Source: Tolypocladium sp. Sup5 PDA-1 (Eukaryota; Ascomycota; Sordariomycetes; Hypocreales; Ophiocordycipitaceae). Taken from it: a DNA stretch of 64,000 nt. The notes beneath the pieces were generated by a model. The model did not search any database and was not told where the DNA came from. It saw only the letters and a program-made list of their open reading frames with translations. A program made the position numbers and the translations under genes. The stretch is taken from positions 434,001 through 498,000 of the forward strand of contig JPHH03000021.1 of the NCBI GenBank assembly GCA_000750105.3, written 5' to 3'. Position 1 is the first letter of the stretch. Every line of letters starts with the position of its first letter. Positions 1 through 11,012 of the stretch are shown one piece after another.

Positions 1-2383
1 TAGCAGCGCAGATTTTGCAAGGAGCACTTCATGTTGGTCATCGGCGAAGCACACGAGAACAGAAGGCCGTCCGTCCCGAGGGACTGGAAGCGGTGGAGAT
101 GCGCGTGAGTTGGCAACCAACGTCACCAACAACAAAAACTTGAACCAAAACTTGAAAGGATCGTCTGCAAGACTCCAAACAGCCGCCAGAACCCAGTACC
201 CCTCCTGCTCATGATGCAATTGTCAGCAGCAACTCGCCGTATGCCTTGCAGGAGCAGAGGTACCGCGTGTGAGAATTGATATGTGAGCCAACCACCACGG
301 GCGACGCCATTCTGGAAGGTCGTCTGGGCGGAGCGGCGTGGCAGCTCGTTGGTCGAGGAGCGCGAGGAGGATTCAGTCAGCATGTGGGCGGCGCTTAGAC
401 AGGGGTCTCCGGGGGGGGCAGTGCTCACTGCTCGTCCAACGGCGCGGTGCCAACAGGCTCACGTCCCAAACGAGGAAGCATCATCCATGGGCATCGCGAC
501 GCCAGTTACGGCGTGGTCCGGTCAGACGAGTTGCAGCATCTCGACGGCAACGGGACTCCCCTCACCGTCCCCGCGGCGGGAAGCAAGAGAGCCAAGACGA
601 GCGATCCGCTATCCCTTCAGCACGCGCGCGCTCGAGCCAGCCGGGCGCGCCACATCCAGTACTTTGATGCCACAGACGCCGACGTGGGATGCGGTGGGAG
701 GCTGGGAGCGACGAGAGTCGCCTCTGCTCCACGTGCCGCGCGCAACGGACTAGCGGGCCGCGACGACACGGCCGCGAGTCTGATCGTGGGTAAACGCCAG
801 CCACAGCCTGGGGGGTGGCCGAGAGTTGCGGCGCCACGGGGATGGACGGCGGGCGAGTGATGATTTGCCTCGGCCGTCTGGACGGAGGAGGGCCGTGGAG
901 CCGCGCGCTCAACGAGGCAGCTGAGGCACAATGGCCGTCGTATGCGGGCGATTGCAGGGCCGCCGTTTTGAATAAGAGACTTGAGGTTAAAATAAGAAGC
1001 GTTAATTTTGAGAACAAGGGAAGAGACGGGGTTGGCTGGTGGGCGCTTCGAAGATGGGTTTGTGTCGTGGCAGGGGTCGAGCGCGAGTATAGGGTGGTGG
1101 TTGTTGGACGGCGAAAGAATAGATAAAGAGACGGGTTGCCGGCGCCTCGAAGGACACAAGAAGAGGACTTGCAACACGTCAGTCAGAGACCGACCAACAA
1201 GACAGACTCAAGCAGACTCGGCTTCTTCATCACGCTCACCACCGTTGAACGGTAACGCCACGCCCCGTCTTATACGCTTTGCCTTTTGGCTGCTTCACTC
1301 ACATCACATTCCTCCCAGCCGTCACGCACGACACCTTCTGGCTTCTTGGGTTCGGTCGGCGGTCCCTTTGGCAGAGTTGGCGCCCTCGCTCGCGGCCAGT
1401 TCCCGCCCGATACGCGGCCAATCAGCAGACGCATCCCGGGCGTTCTTCAACCGTCACCCGTCGCCCGTCGCCGCCGAATCACAGGAGTCGCGCGTCTCCC
1501 GCCCGCAACCCCCAGCACCAGCAGCTCGATCCCCTAGATCATAGGCCAGAGGCAGCGCAGCGCAGCGCAGCGCGAACGACGGCGGGAAGACGCCAGAGCC
1601 AGGCGGAGAGCATCCACTCGCGGCCGTCCGTCAAATCAACCACCTGCCGAAGTGCTCAGTTGCGTTATAGCACTGTCGAGAGGGCTATAGGACTTGAGTC
1701 AAAGCCTAGCCGCTGCAGCTCCAAGCCCAAACCAGCGGGCCATCCCCACACCCCTCCCCGGTGGATAGCCGCACCCCCGCTCCTCCTCCCAGGCTGCCCC
1801 CCTCCCCTGTCCATCATCAACCTCTTGGATCTCCTTCGTCACCCTCGGTCCTGAGCAGCACGGCGCTTGGTCGCTCTCGCAGACACGCGCTGGACGCCGC
1901 CCCTTGTCCCTTGTCCCTTGGGCGAACCCGGGGATCCCCTCGACACGCCTCAGCAGGGGGCCCGTTGGACGTCAGAACCAGTGCGTCGGCGCATATCCAA
2001 AACACGACGCTGCCTTTGCCGCCAGACCCCCGTCGCTTCTCCAACCAGCTCCAACCAGCGAGCCTTCTCTTACACACACTTCACCTCGGAGCGTGAGAGT
2101 CCTCTGTCGAAGCGCGCACGCCCGCCGCCATCCGCTGCGCACCCCTCTCCTCGTCTCTTCTCTCCCTGCCTTTCTTCCTCCGGTATAACATAACCAGCCC
2201 GCCCGCTCTGCCTGCCACCTCGGTCCTCCCCTTTGGCCTGCTTGCTCCAGCGGCTTCACTCTTTACCCACGCGCTCCGTCCCTTTGCTCCTCGACAGCTT
2301 CTTCGTTGCAAGCTCGTTAGGCCTGGGCCCCCTCCGTCTCGCCGTATACTCCGCTGGACACCGTCATCGCCAGCGTCGCCACC
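1..2383. other. gene-free upstream region with pyrimidine-rich leader
   Basis: I see no supported coding region here. Open frames on both strands are short, overlap each other and show no recognisable domain. From about 1700 to 2383 the + strand is strongly C/T-rich, with runs of CCCC, CTCC and TTCTC, and leads directly into the ATG at 2384. This is typical of a long 5' leader or core promoter of a filamentous-fungal gene. A short GCGCA-type tandem repeat sits near 1552-1573 and a CCAAT box at about 1418. Confidence 0.6.
1552..1573. repeat. short GCGCA tandem repeat
   Basis: About four copies of a 5-bp unit (GCGCA/CAGCG phase) lie in tandem in the upstream gene-free region. It is a simple-sequence repeat with no evident function. 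Confidence 0.7.
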
Positions 2384-3076
2384 ATGCCTGCAGTCAAGCC
2401 CAAGCTGGAGAAGCTCTCCACGCCCGTGACGGCCACCTTTCCCTCCGAGATCGCCTCGGCCACGACGGCCACGACGGCCACGCCTCTGTCCGCCGTCAAC
2501 TTCCACTGCAAGCCCGACCCGGACTTCATCAAGACGCCCATCAGCCCGCCCTCGGCGTACACCGACTTCCTGTCCAAGGCCATGTCCCTCAACTCGCCGG
2601 CCGTGGTGTCATCGGGCGAGACGACACCCGACTCTGCCTCTGGCGCTGCGGCCAGCGAGCAGTCCGAGACCTCGTCCAAGGCCGACGATGCGTCGCCCAC
2701 GTCGTCCACCAGCAGCAAGCCTTCGCCCCCTACCTCTGCTCCTGTCATCCCCCCCAGTCCGTATACGTCCTCGGCGCCCATGTCTGCGCCGCCTGGGGCT
2801 GCCTCTTTCCCGAGCCTCAAGCTGCCCCCCAGCCCAGCCATCTCCAACTACGACTCTCCGCTCAGCGCCAGCGCCGTGAGGTCCCCCTTCAGCGCCCGGT
2901 CAGTGCACTCTGTGTTTGACTGGGACGCCGCCTTGAAGGCGCGCTTCTCGGACGCCAAGAAGCACAAGCCATCGCGGACCAGCGTACGGCACATCCGAGA
3001 GGTGGTGACCAGGACGGTCACTTACACGCCGAGGATGGACCCGGCACCCAGAGGCAAGCGGCGGAAGGTGGAGTGA
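2384..3076 (+). CDS. conserved disordered fungal protein, function unknown
   Basis: Uninterrupted 230-residue frame with ATG in a good context (CACC before ATG). I recognise no catalytic domain. The first 170 residues are Ser/Pro/Thr/Ala-rich and probably disordered, with many SP and TP dipeptides that could be proline-directed kinase sites. Near residues 49-57 is a block reading KTPISPPSA. The C-terminal 60 residues look like the conserved part: FDWDAALKARF (about 178-188), then a basic stretch including SVRHIREVVTRTVTYTPRMD, ending in the basic tail GKRRKVE, which resembles a nuclear localisation signal. The long pyrimidine-rich leader supports real expression. I infer a small nuclear or cell-cycle-related protein, but this is a guess. 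Neighbours give no clue because both flanks are gene-free. Confidence 0.75.
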   Translation: MPAVKPKLEKLSTPVTATFPSEIASATTATTATPLSAVNFHCKPDPDFIKTPISPPSAYTDFLSKAMSLNSPAVVSSGETTPDSASGAAASEQSETSSKADDASPTSSTSSKPSPPTSAPVIPPSPYTSSAPMSAPPGAASFPSLKLPPSPAISNYDSPLSASAVRSPFSARSVHSVFDWDAALKARFSDAKKHKPSRTSVRHIREVVTRTVTYTPRMDPAPRGKRRKVE

Positions 3077-4254
3077 AGTAGGAGGAGAGCACGATGACGG
3101 CAATGATGACGACGCGATATCTGATTTACGACGACATCTCCAACGAACCCTTAGCCTTCTCCTTCTGCCCGGTACATGTGCCGGGAAGAACCACCGCCTC
3201 AACTATCCATCCATTTAATGGCGCGCCCAGCGTCTCAAACAACAACACCACCACCACCACCACCCGCCAATATTATTTTCTTTGTCCATATATCTGGCCA
3301 TTACCCAACGCGGGACATGAAAAAGCAGAAAGAGGGGAAGTGCAGCTGGCGATGCAGGAGTGAGTGGATCCGGCGTAATACGCTGAGCGTGCTGGAGCTC
3401 ACCACATGACGGCTACGAAACAAGTTTATTGGGACGGGAATCGCGGCGGCGCACATGACGACGGAGACTGCCTTCCTATCCATGTTTCATTATTTCACGC
3501 GGGCGTCCTTTGGGGGAAGGCAGGGTGAGGGGGGAGTCCAGACTTTTCTGCTGGAAGACTAGGGCCGAAGGAGTTTTGCGGCGTTTTGACTCTTTTCGTT
3601 ACCTCTCGCAGCGGAACCTTTTGCGTTTCTCCAACGGGAGGGGGGTGCTTGGATATGCTTTTCGATACCAAGGGTTGAAGAGAGGGGCACGGGCTGGACG
3701 GTGTGACGAGACCGCAGACACGGGGGTGCTACGGGGCACGCCACAGAAGAAGGGGTAGATCCTATGTAGCTAAAACAGACAACGTGTTGATTCACGCTTC
3801 CCACAGTTGCAGCAATCGGTGAGTGAATGGGAATCTGGGATACGCGAACCTGTCAGCTTGCATACCCGCTCCTCCATCACCACGGCAGCAGCACGCCGTC
3901 GTACGACCGGCCGAGGCTTCTCCCTGGGAGCCGGCGAGCGTGATAGGCCCAGCCGTATCTACAGGTCGCCTGTGTGTGGTTGCGTGGGTTTGTTTATTGA
4001 CGTGACGGGTGTAGCAGGCCGCGAGAACGGGCCGGGTCGGGCGGGAGGGCCGCATCGCGGAGGCCGGCTTTCTGTGGATAAGAGACGGCTCGCGGTGGAG
4101 TCCCCTCGTACGTACTGTATGGCGGCGGCGGCGGCCAGAGTTCCGATGGACGATGGTTGTCACGGATGGCTTGAAGTGACGCCTCATCCCCGTGCTGGGC
4201 CATGCTAAAATTACCTTGCGCATACGCGTTGCGCGCATGGCTGGGCGATTCGCC

Positions 4255-4289
4255 GGTGGACGGTGGACGGTGGACGGTGGACGGTGGAC
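4255..4289. repeat. (GGTGGAC)5 tandem repeat
   Basis: Five perfect head-to-tail copies of the heptamer GGTGGAC lie in the gene-free interval. They are likely to vary in copy number between strains. The repeat is what creates the artificial repeated peptide seen in frames crossing it. Confidence 0.9.
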
Positions 4290-4629
4290 GAGTCGTAGAT
4301 TGTCGTGTATGGACGCCGAGCTCTCTCTCTCTCGTGCTGCGAGCACACAGAGGCCGCATATTGGGCCGGCGCAGGCATCTTCCCGCTCTCCGTCCTGCCC
4401 ACAGACGGACGGACGGCGGGCAGCCTGCTGATGCCCACTCGGCAAACTACCCTCCCTCCCCCTCCCTCCTCCGTCGACGCCATCTCTCGCTCTGGCCTGC
4501 TGCTGCCTCTCCCTGTCCCATTTTCTTCCCACGTCCAGGCCGGGCGTGACGCCAACCGACGTCCCATCTCCCACCACGGCACACCCCCCTCCACCCAAGA
4601 ACCACGCCCCGACCCCACCCGGAGCAGCC

Positions 4630-4750
4630 GCTGATTGGCGACCCAGAACCCCGGTCCGGGCCCCACCGCTAAGCGCCCGGCTACAAGGCCGTGATTGGCC
4701 GGCGCGGTGCGTGCCTGTCACCCACCCGGGAGCGCCCGCGGCCGTGATTG
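4630..4750. promoter_or_regulatory. cluster of three inverted CCAAT boxes
   Basis: Three copies of TGATTGGC (inverted CCAAT) occur about 50-60 bases apart, near 4632, 4691 and 4745. They share flanking words: GGCCGTGATTGGC appears twice and CTAAGCGCCC appears twice. In fungi CCAAT is bound by the Hap2/3/5 complex (AnCF) in promoters. No gene start is recognisable on either side, so the promoter role is inference. Confidence 0.4.
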
Positions 4751-6115
4751 GCTGCCGTCTAAGCGCCCTGATATGTGGGCAAAAAGAGGACGAACGAGAC
4801 GGACGGAGCGTGAGATGCACAAACGAACGGAGAGACGCGAAAGAGAGGGCACGGCAGTAAGGAAGGACGCTGTGTGCTGTACGAGGTACTTGCATGCTTG
4901 CTAGCTAGCTAGTCTTGCTGCGGACACGTAGGCAGACTGGGCAGACAGGCAGGCGGCCGGGCGGTGCTCGAACACTAGGATGGGCTGGTTATGCGGGAGA
5001 GGACTTGGCTGAGGGAATCTGCCGTGCGTGCTGGAAAGACGCTGGGTATGCCTGAATGAGCGAGCGAGAAACAAACAACGCAGGCACGGACAGACGCTTG
5101 ACCCTCCCTCGCGGCAAGTGACAATAGCACGCACATTGGTCTGCTGACGATCCGCGGTCGGCACATCCTCCATCGACGCCTCCTCCCCGTGAACCACTTC
5201 GCCCTCAGCAGTTCCCCCCCGCGCGCGCCCCCCCCCCGGGGTCATGCCGGCAAGTCTCTGCCATCACTCGACGCTCTCTCTTCGTCTCTCTCCGTCTCTC
5301 TCCCCCTCTTCCATCCCTATCCCCAAACGAGAAAGGCACCGGGGCGCCCCCCCGTCGCATGGGCAAAGCGCAACTAGTACGAAGTAGCACCACTGTAAGT
5401 GCATCTGGTGTCTGTGAGTGCGTGTTGGTATGGGGCCAACAGAGCATAAGCCCGGCTGCCATAGGGGTCACGCCATCGCCTCCATTGGTCGTTTCCGGGG
5501 CATTAAACAACCACCCCCTTCCTGATTTGCTGAAGGACATAATTTGGGCTCTTTGAGTGATTGAGTCTAAGTTGTCCCGCCGGGCTGGGGTCCTCGTTTC
5601 GGCCGGCCCTCTGAAACGGGCCATCTCATCTCGATGAGATTTGCCTCGACCGCAACGCGTTTCGAAATTGCCTGCGACCTTGTCCGGGGGCTGGCCCTCC
5701 CGAGTCCCAACCGTGGAATATTCCGAGACGCCTTCGATTGCTTCTAATTTGAGAAAACCCACCATCACCCGCCCATCGAATCATCCGACGTCAGAGGTCC
5801 CATTACCCACGGCCTGTTGTACAACGTATTAGCTTTGTTCCCTCTTCAGCTGTCACGTTGTCTTCCTTTGCCGCTCGGCCAAATTGCCCAAGCTGGACTT
5901 CGTTTACGGAGCGTATCCAATATTGCCATGGCGCAGCAGACGGCGTGCCCGAGGACAGACGGGCAGACAGCGAGACTTTTCTTGCTTTCACAAGCACACG
6001 CCTGTTGTCTGACCCGGCAGCCCAGCTCCACCACCTCCGACGGCCGACCACACACAGCCTCACCAACGCCGGGCGGGCCGAACAAACCAAGGCAGCATAA
6101 CACCATAGCCACCGT

Positions 6116-8744
6116 CTAGTCCACCTCCCTTACTTCCTTGGCGACCGCGTTGCATAGCGCTACCTTCACCCCGGCGCCGGTGAGCACATGGATCCACAGC
6201 CGCTGCGTGTCGCTCAGCCGGTCGTTTGCGCTCTTGACCTCGGCGAACATGACTCCGCCCCTCGGCGCTCCCGGGCCACCTGACGCATCCCCGCCGCTGC
6301 CGCCGCCGGGCCCGTCGCCCGTCCGCCATAGGAGCAGGTCCGGCACGCCTCCCCCCCGATGCTTGTACTCCTGCGCCATGACCTTGCAGATTGCGGCCAG
6401 CGCGCTGCCCTCGAAGCATCGCACCAGCTCCGCCAGGTCTTCCACGTCAAAGTCCCAGTTGAGTCCCACCGCGCTGGTCCGCCGCTCGTGCTCCCTCGCC
6501 CAGACCTCCCGCAGCAGCCGCTCCCCCGCTCCGTTGGCAATCTCGACGAGCCGGTGGTTGATCTCCGACGCCCGGGCAGGGAAGAAGGCATCCGTGTGTA
6601 AGTCCAGGGGACACGTCTGGTAGGCTGTTTGAAACACGTTGGGGATGTAGAGGAACATGATGTCGTAAAAGAGATAGGCGAAGAGCGTTCGGACCACGCC
6701 TCCTTCTGCGTGGTATCCCTTCCAGCCCTCGGTCCGAAAGTGGCTGAGGCACATCTCCTCCACGCTGCACTCGCCCTCGGAACCTAGCTCGTCTAGCCAG
6801 ATTGTCTTTGTAGAAGCAGCTTGAGCACCAGGTTTCGGTGCCAACTCTCGCTTCAGCTGGACGCCCTCGACCGTAATCTCGATGGGCTCCGCAAGACGCA
6901 CATGGCCAAAGTCATGTTGTAGTCGCCGAGGGATGCGCAACTTCTTCTCCAGCTTCACCAAGCGTTTCTGAAGGTCATAGTGGTGTATGAGGTGGCAGTT
7001 GGCATCTTGCAAACCAGCCTCGCAAGTCGACACGGCTATACGCTTCCAGTGTTTCTTCTGCTGCTCCAAGTCTGTGAACACGGCATCCTCGTCCAGCTTG
7101 GGCATGTAGTGTTCCTCCAAAAGAGCCTTGCGTTGGTACCACGCGCCTCTTCGAGCCAGGTGGAAGAGCTTCTGGTCCAGCAGCTCAGTGAGCAAGCTGT
7201 ATTCCTTCAGGTACTCCTTGCGCCGCCCAAACACAAACATGGCTTTGAGAATGATCCGAGTGTACGAGTGAGCAGGGTTGAACCTCCGGAGGTACGCACC
7301 CTCACCCATTTCGTAAACTCTCCGCTCCTTGTCCTGCTCCTCCGCGACGAATGCCTGCCATCGAGGGTAGACTTTCTCGAAGATGTCGACAATCTTTTGC
7401 ATATCATCCTCACTTGGAGTGCCGCTCAACTCCAAGAAGCCGTCCACTTCGGCTTCCAACCGTATGGCAGCTTCGAACTCCAGCAGGTGTATCCGAGAAC
7501 CAAAGATGGTCGACGTGCGGCAGACAATGTACTCGGGAAAGTTTCTTCTCGCAATCTTGGCAAGGATGATGGTGGTGAGCGACTTTTCTGTCCACTCGGT
7601 GGATCTGTAAAAGACCAAGTGCACCCGTTCAAAGAGCTTAGACGTGAGGGGCGACAGGCGTATGCAAGGGCCCAGAATCGCCAAAATCTTGTTCAAGAAG
7701 TGCTGTTCTCGATTCGAGTCCTCTCTTCGTACCTTGCCCCTCCCGTTTGATTTGAGAGCATCACCGTCCTCGGACGCATTCGAGTCACGGCTGTCATGCC
7801 TGCTGAGCCCCAGAGCCATAAGTCCAGCTTGCTGCTGGCTCATCCTGCCGAGGCCTTTGATCAGCTCAGCTTTGTTCCGCCCCTGAACTTTGGCCTCTTT
7901 TGCCAATGCCTTGAGCTCATCAAGGTACAGCAGGGACGCTGCTTCATCGACTGTCGTGATGTGGTCCTCTGATGCGTCGGCGAATGTAAACATCTCCCCA
8001 AGCCCAAATTCATCGAGACCGAGCCCAGGGATGGGATTTTGCGTGTCGGGTGTTCTAGGCCGTGGGAGATTCCTTACGCTTTGCAGCGATGTGATGGCTG
8101 CCTCTGGGTTGGAAACATCTGCATAGTATCCCAGGCGACTGGACCGATGCCACGCTGCAGTCTTTCGCAGAAACAGCCGAACGTATCTACGTTCCTGTCA
8201 GCATTGAATACGACTCAAGGCAACACACGACTTACAAATATTGCGCCTCATAGTTTAGGCCTTTCCATTGTCGGAATACTTCCATCTCTTTCTCATTAAA
8301 CAACTGCGACTCTTCCTCAAGCACAGTGTCCAGGGCGAGGTTGAAAGCATCCACATAGATTGAGCTCTTCCCCTTTATCCACAACGGCCGCGTTTTTGCA
8401 GTGGTCTCATCCTCGTCTGGGCTCTTTTGTGACGATTTCATGAGCTCGTACTCTTCAATCGCGCTGTCGTCCGTCTGTGTTGGAGGCAGGACATTCTCGA
8501 CATCAGTAGTCCGATTACTCCGTCGATGCTGCTCGTCGTCGCCGGTGCTCCCACCATGGCCGTTTTTTCTCGTAGTGTCATCATCTGAAGAGGATTCATC
8601 AGATCCCTCTGAAGCTGAATCTGCAACTTCTTCCCCCTTTAACCGCTTCCGTGGTCGTTCTGAAGTGGGCTCTTGGCTCCGGGGCGGCCTGGATCCATCG
8701 TCATCCTTTTCAGCCTGCGGCAGCCTTTTCACAAAGGCATCCAT
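6116..8744 (-). CDS. fan1: Fanconi-associated nuclease 1 (FAN1), VRR-NUC domain
   Basis: FAN1 is a structure-specific 5' flap endonuclease and 5' exonuclease that helps unhook DNA interstrand crosslinks in the nucleus. Exons are 8236-8744 and 6116-8186 (complement), split by a 49-base intron. Phase is kept across the junction, which rebuilds the family motif YLYVRLFLRKT. The product is 859 residues. I start at the ATG at 8744 (MDAFVKRLP) because the frame above it lacks family features. The N-terminal 150 residues are acidic, Ser-rich and disordered. The middle carries the SAP-like and TPR regions. The C-terminal VRR-NUC domain shows PD (785-786) in VPDLLLWR and the catalytic E-V-K (819-821) in FAEVKSANDRLSDTQRLW. 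A Gly-rich insert of about 22 residues separates PD from EVK. No UBZ finger is evident. FAN1 and sdc1 start 262 bases apart and diverge, probably sharing a promoter. Confidence 0.95.
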
Positions 8745-9006
8745 CTTTTGCGAGCATCCAGTTCCACATTGCCCAGACACATCCAGCAGAGATGGCGGGA
8801 TGTGACCTCGTGCACCATAAGCACGGAAAACGCGCGCTGGGCGGGACTGCACCGTGAAGGCCAACACGAAGTCAGCTGACCGTGTTGATCACTTCAGCTC
8901 TGGCGGCCGACATTCAGCCGGCGCAGGGCAGCTTCGGTTGCCACGATCTTTGCCGCGTCGCCCAGATTCCTGACTTGTACAATGCGCAATTGACAAGATC
9001 GACAAG

Positions 9007-9559
9007 ATGGCGGACGAGATTTCCAAGGCAGAGCCAGCACCGCAGACTCCTGCGGCCAACGATGCCGCAGGTAGCAGCACCCCAGCGCGGCAGACGCAAC
9101 CACCAGCACCATCAGATACCCCACACAAAGACGTCTTGATGTCTGACGCGCCGATGGATCAAGCTGCGGTAAGTGCTGCCTCTATCTTGTGTTTTCAGAT
9201 GGAATGCTTTGCTGACGGCCAATCAACAGTCACCTGCGCCAGCAGCGTTTGCCCCGAGCCCTGCGCCTGCTCGAACAGGCACTCCAGCCCAAGGCTCTCG
9301 AGCGGCCTCAGTACACCCAGATGCAGGCCTTGCACTGCCGTCCGAGGCTGTCCCGCACGGCGATCCAACGCGACGATACTTGAATGCCAAGGTGACTAGC
9401 GTTTTGCTCGAGGGGATGAAGCAGCTGGCCAAGGACCAGTAAGCATTTTCTGCGCCTGGCGGAAGCTCAGAGCTGACACGACGCAGACCTAATGATCCGC
9501 TACGGGTGCTGGGCGAGTATTTGATTCAAATGTCAAAGGAGCTGGAGGGGACCAGCTAG
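9007..9559 (+). CDS. sdc1: COMPASS (Set1) complex subunit Sdc1, Dpy-30 family
   Basis: Sdc1/Dpy-30 is a small dimeric subunit of the Set1/COMPASS histone H3K4 methyltransferase; it docks on the Ash2/Bre2 subunit. Exons are 9007-9168, 9230-9438 and 9487-9559, all with GTAAG donors and in phase, giving 147 residues. The first 100 residues are Ala/Pro/Thr-rich and disordered. The Dpy-30 motif fills the C terminus (about 103-147): RYLNAKVTSVLLEGMKQLAK is split from PNDPLRVLGEYLIQM by the second intron. Length and architecture fit fungal Sdc1. Its 3' end converges on rps13 with 293 bases between stop codons. Confidence 0.93.
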
Positions 9560-9852
9560 GCGAGGTATACATGGCCGTTGGCCAGGCAAGGCAAGGGACG
9601 GTACGGGTTGCATGAGCAGGCGTTACGCGGGATGAGCAATGGTCACGGATCCAGGGATACCATGTCGGGGCAATCAGCATTGAGCGTTCGTAGTCAATCG
9701 CTTTCGATTTTGAGCTCTTGGACTACATCTCGGTCATGCAGACCAGGGAACAAGCATCAAGGCTCTCTAAATGCAGGTTTTCCATAAATTCCCCCCAACT
9801 CCAGGACCAAGCACCTCCACCAGGCGCGAAAAAGCCTACGAGTTTCCTCTCT

Positions 9853-10548
9853 TTATGCGACAATAGTGCTGGCGGTGGCGGACTCGTACTTCCAGGTAGG
9901 AGGCAGGACGCCGACGGTCTTGTAGTAGCGGGCCAGACGGTGGATTCGCGACTCGATGAGAATGAGGCGGAACTTGGAGTCCTTGTCCTTGCGGTTGCGC
10001 TCGAGGTGCTTGCGGACGGCAACGGCCTGCATCGCGCTGTTAGTCCGACAACTCTCAATCGCCCGAGACGGTTTGCATGTTCCCAGCCATACCTTCTTGA
10101 TCAACATGTACAGATCCTCAGGGATCTCGGGGGCAAGGCCTGTAAAGTCTCTCTGTCAGTCTTGACCATACAGAGGCATTGGAGATGGTTCTCCGTGAAG
10201 ATGTATGTCCACCACCACATCCTGTATTTCGCTTCAGGGAACCGTACCGCTCGACTTGAGGATTCGCAGAATTCGGTTGCCTGGCTTCGGGTCAGTAATG
10301 CGTTCGTCGTCGTGCAGACATAGCGTCCTCTCTGTGGCAGTCCTACCGGTGACAAGCTTGACCTGCGAAATGCCGTGGGAGTCTCGCAGGATAACGCCAA
10401 TCTGCGAGGGAGTGGCACCCTTTCGGGCCAGCTTGGCGATCTGCTCGAAGACCTGCTCGGGGGTGGTCTTCAGCCACGCGGGGGCGGCGCGGGAGTAGGG
10501 AATGGCGGAGGCCGAAATGCCCTTGCCGTTGCTGTGAAGTCTACCCAT
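9853..10548 (-). CDS. rps13: 40S ribosomal protein S13 (uS15)
   Basis: uS15 is a structural protein of the small ribosomal subunit that binds 18S rRNA and contacts the large subunit. Exons on the complement are 10347-10548, 10248-10280, 10093-10139 and 9853-10026. Joined in phase they give exactly 151 residues, the normal length. Diagnostic blocks include MGRLHSNGKGISASAIPYSR at the start, LARKGATPSQIGVILRDSHG in exon 1, NRILRILKSSG in the 33-base exon 2, LAPEIPEDLYMLIKK in exon 3, and the end TWKYESATASTIVA. Three introns in a short gene are usual for fungal ribosomal protein genes. Its promoter carries a perfect 18-bp CACGTG palindrome. Confidence 0.98.
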
Positions 10549-10700
10549 CTTGGCGGTGTTGTCGTGGTGCTGAGGATGCGAGGTTGTCGGAAATCAGAGA
10601 GTCGTGAAGCTGCACGTACTGTAGGATTGTGTGGAGCAAGAAATTTTCGCTTAGTTAGGGCAGACACGGAGGGTGCCGGCCAGCGTGTGGGAACTCCACA

Positions 10701-10718
10701 ACATATCACGTGATATGT
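10701..10718. promoter_or_regulatory. 18-bp perfect palindrome with CACGTG core, rps13 promoter
   Basis: The sequence ACATATCACGTGATATGT is its own reverse complement and contains TCACGTGA, the site type bound by basic helix-loop-helix factors such as Cbf1. It lies about 153 bases upstream of the rps13 start codon. Cbf1-type sites occur in ribosomal protein promoters of many non-Saccharomyces fungi, so a role in rps13 expression is a reasonable inference. It also lies upstream of the possible divergent + strand transcript. Confidence 0.6.
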
Positions 10719-10925
10719 CACGCATTTGAGCTCCCAGAGCTACCTTAGCTGAGAAAAGTTTCTGGGCCGACGCGATTTTCCTTTTCTCCCAGCACGCTTC
10801 CTCGTCCCTCCGGTTCAGACCCGTGACCTCATGGACGCACCTTGACAGCTCCGTCAAACTACACGCTCTAATGGTAAGTCAACTTGTTCTTCTAGTGGCA
10901 AACTTCCTTCCTGGCTGCAATTCCA

Positions 10926-11012
10926 ATGATGATAGAACACTTGTTTTACTTTATATTTCTGGTACCTCTTATGCTAGGGCCCTCGGGCTCGATGAATGAA
11001 CTGGACTTCTGA
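10926..11012 (+). ncRNA. possible box C/D snoRNA (weak candidate)
   Basis: A perfect box C (ATGATGA, 10926-10932) and box D (CTGA, 11009-11012) are 87 bases apart on the + strand, inside what could be an intron following ATG-GTAAGT at 10870. A GATGAAT element at about 10991 could be a C' box. Against it, the terminal stem next to boxes C and D has only about two pairs, and I could not match the guide before box D to an rRNA site from memory. Confidence 0.2.

Larger units (their letters stand above)
3077..6115. other. 3-kb gene-free interval with promoter-like CCAAT cluster
   Basis: This lies between the 3' end of the + strand gene at 2384-3076 and the 3' end of FAN1 on the - strand. No frame carries recognisable protein. 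The longest, about 367 codons on the - strand at 3792-4895, is a low-complexity GC-rich frame that overlaps the 7-bp repeat. The interval holds that tandem repeat (4255-4289), three inverted CCAAT boxes between about 4630 and 4750, and one GTAC-type palindrome at 5378-5386. Confidence 0.6.

Noticed and set aside
3792..4895. 367-codon open frame on the - strand
   Set aside because: GC-rich frame spanning the (GGTGGAC)5 repeat, with no recognisable domain and no splice signals supporting it.
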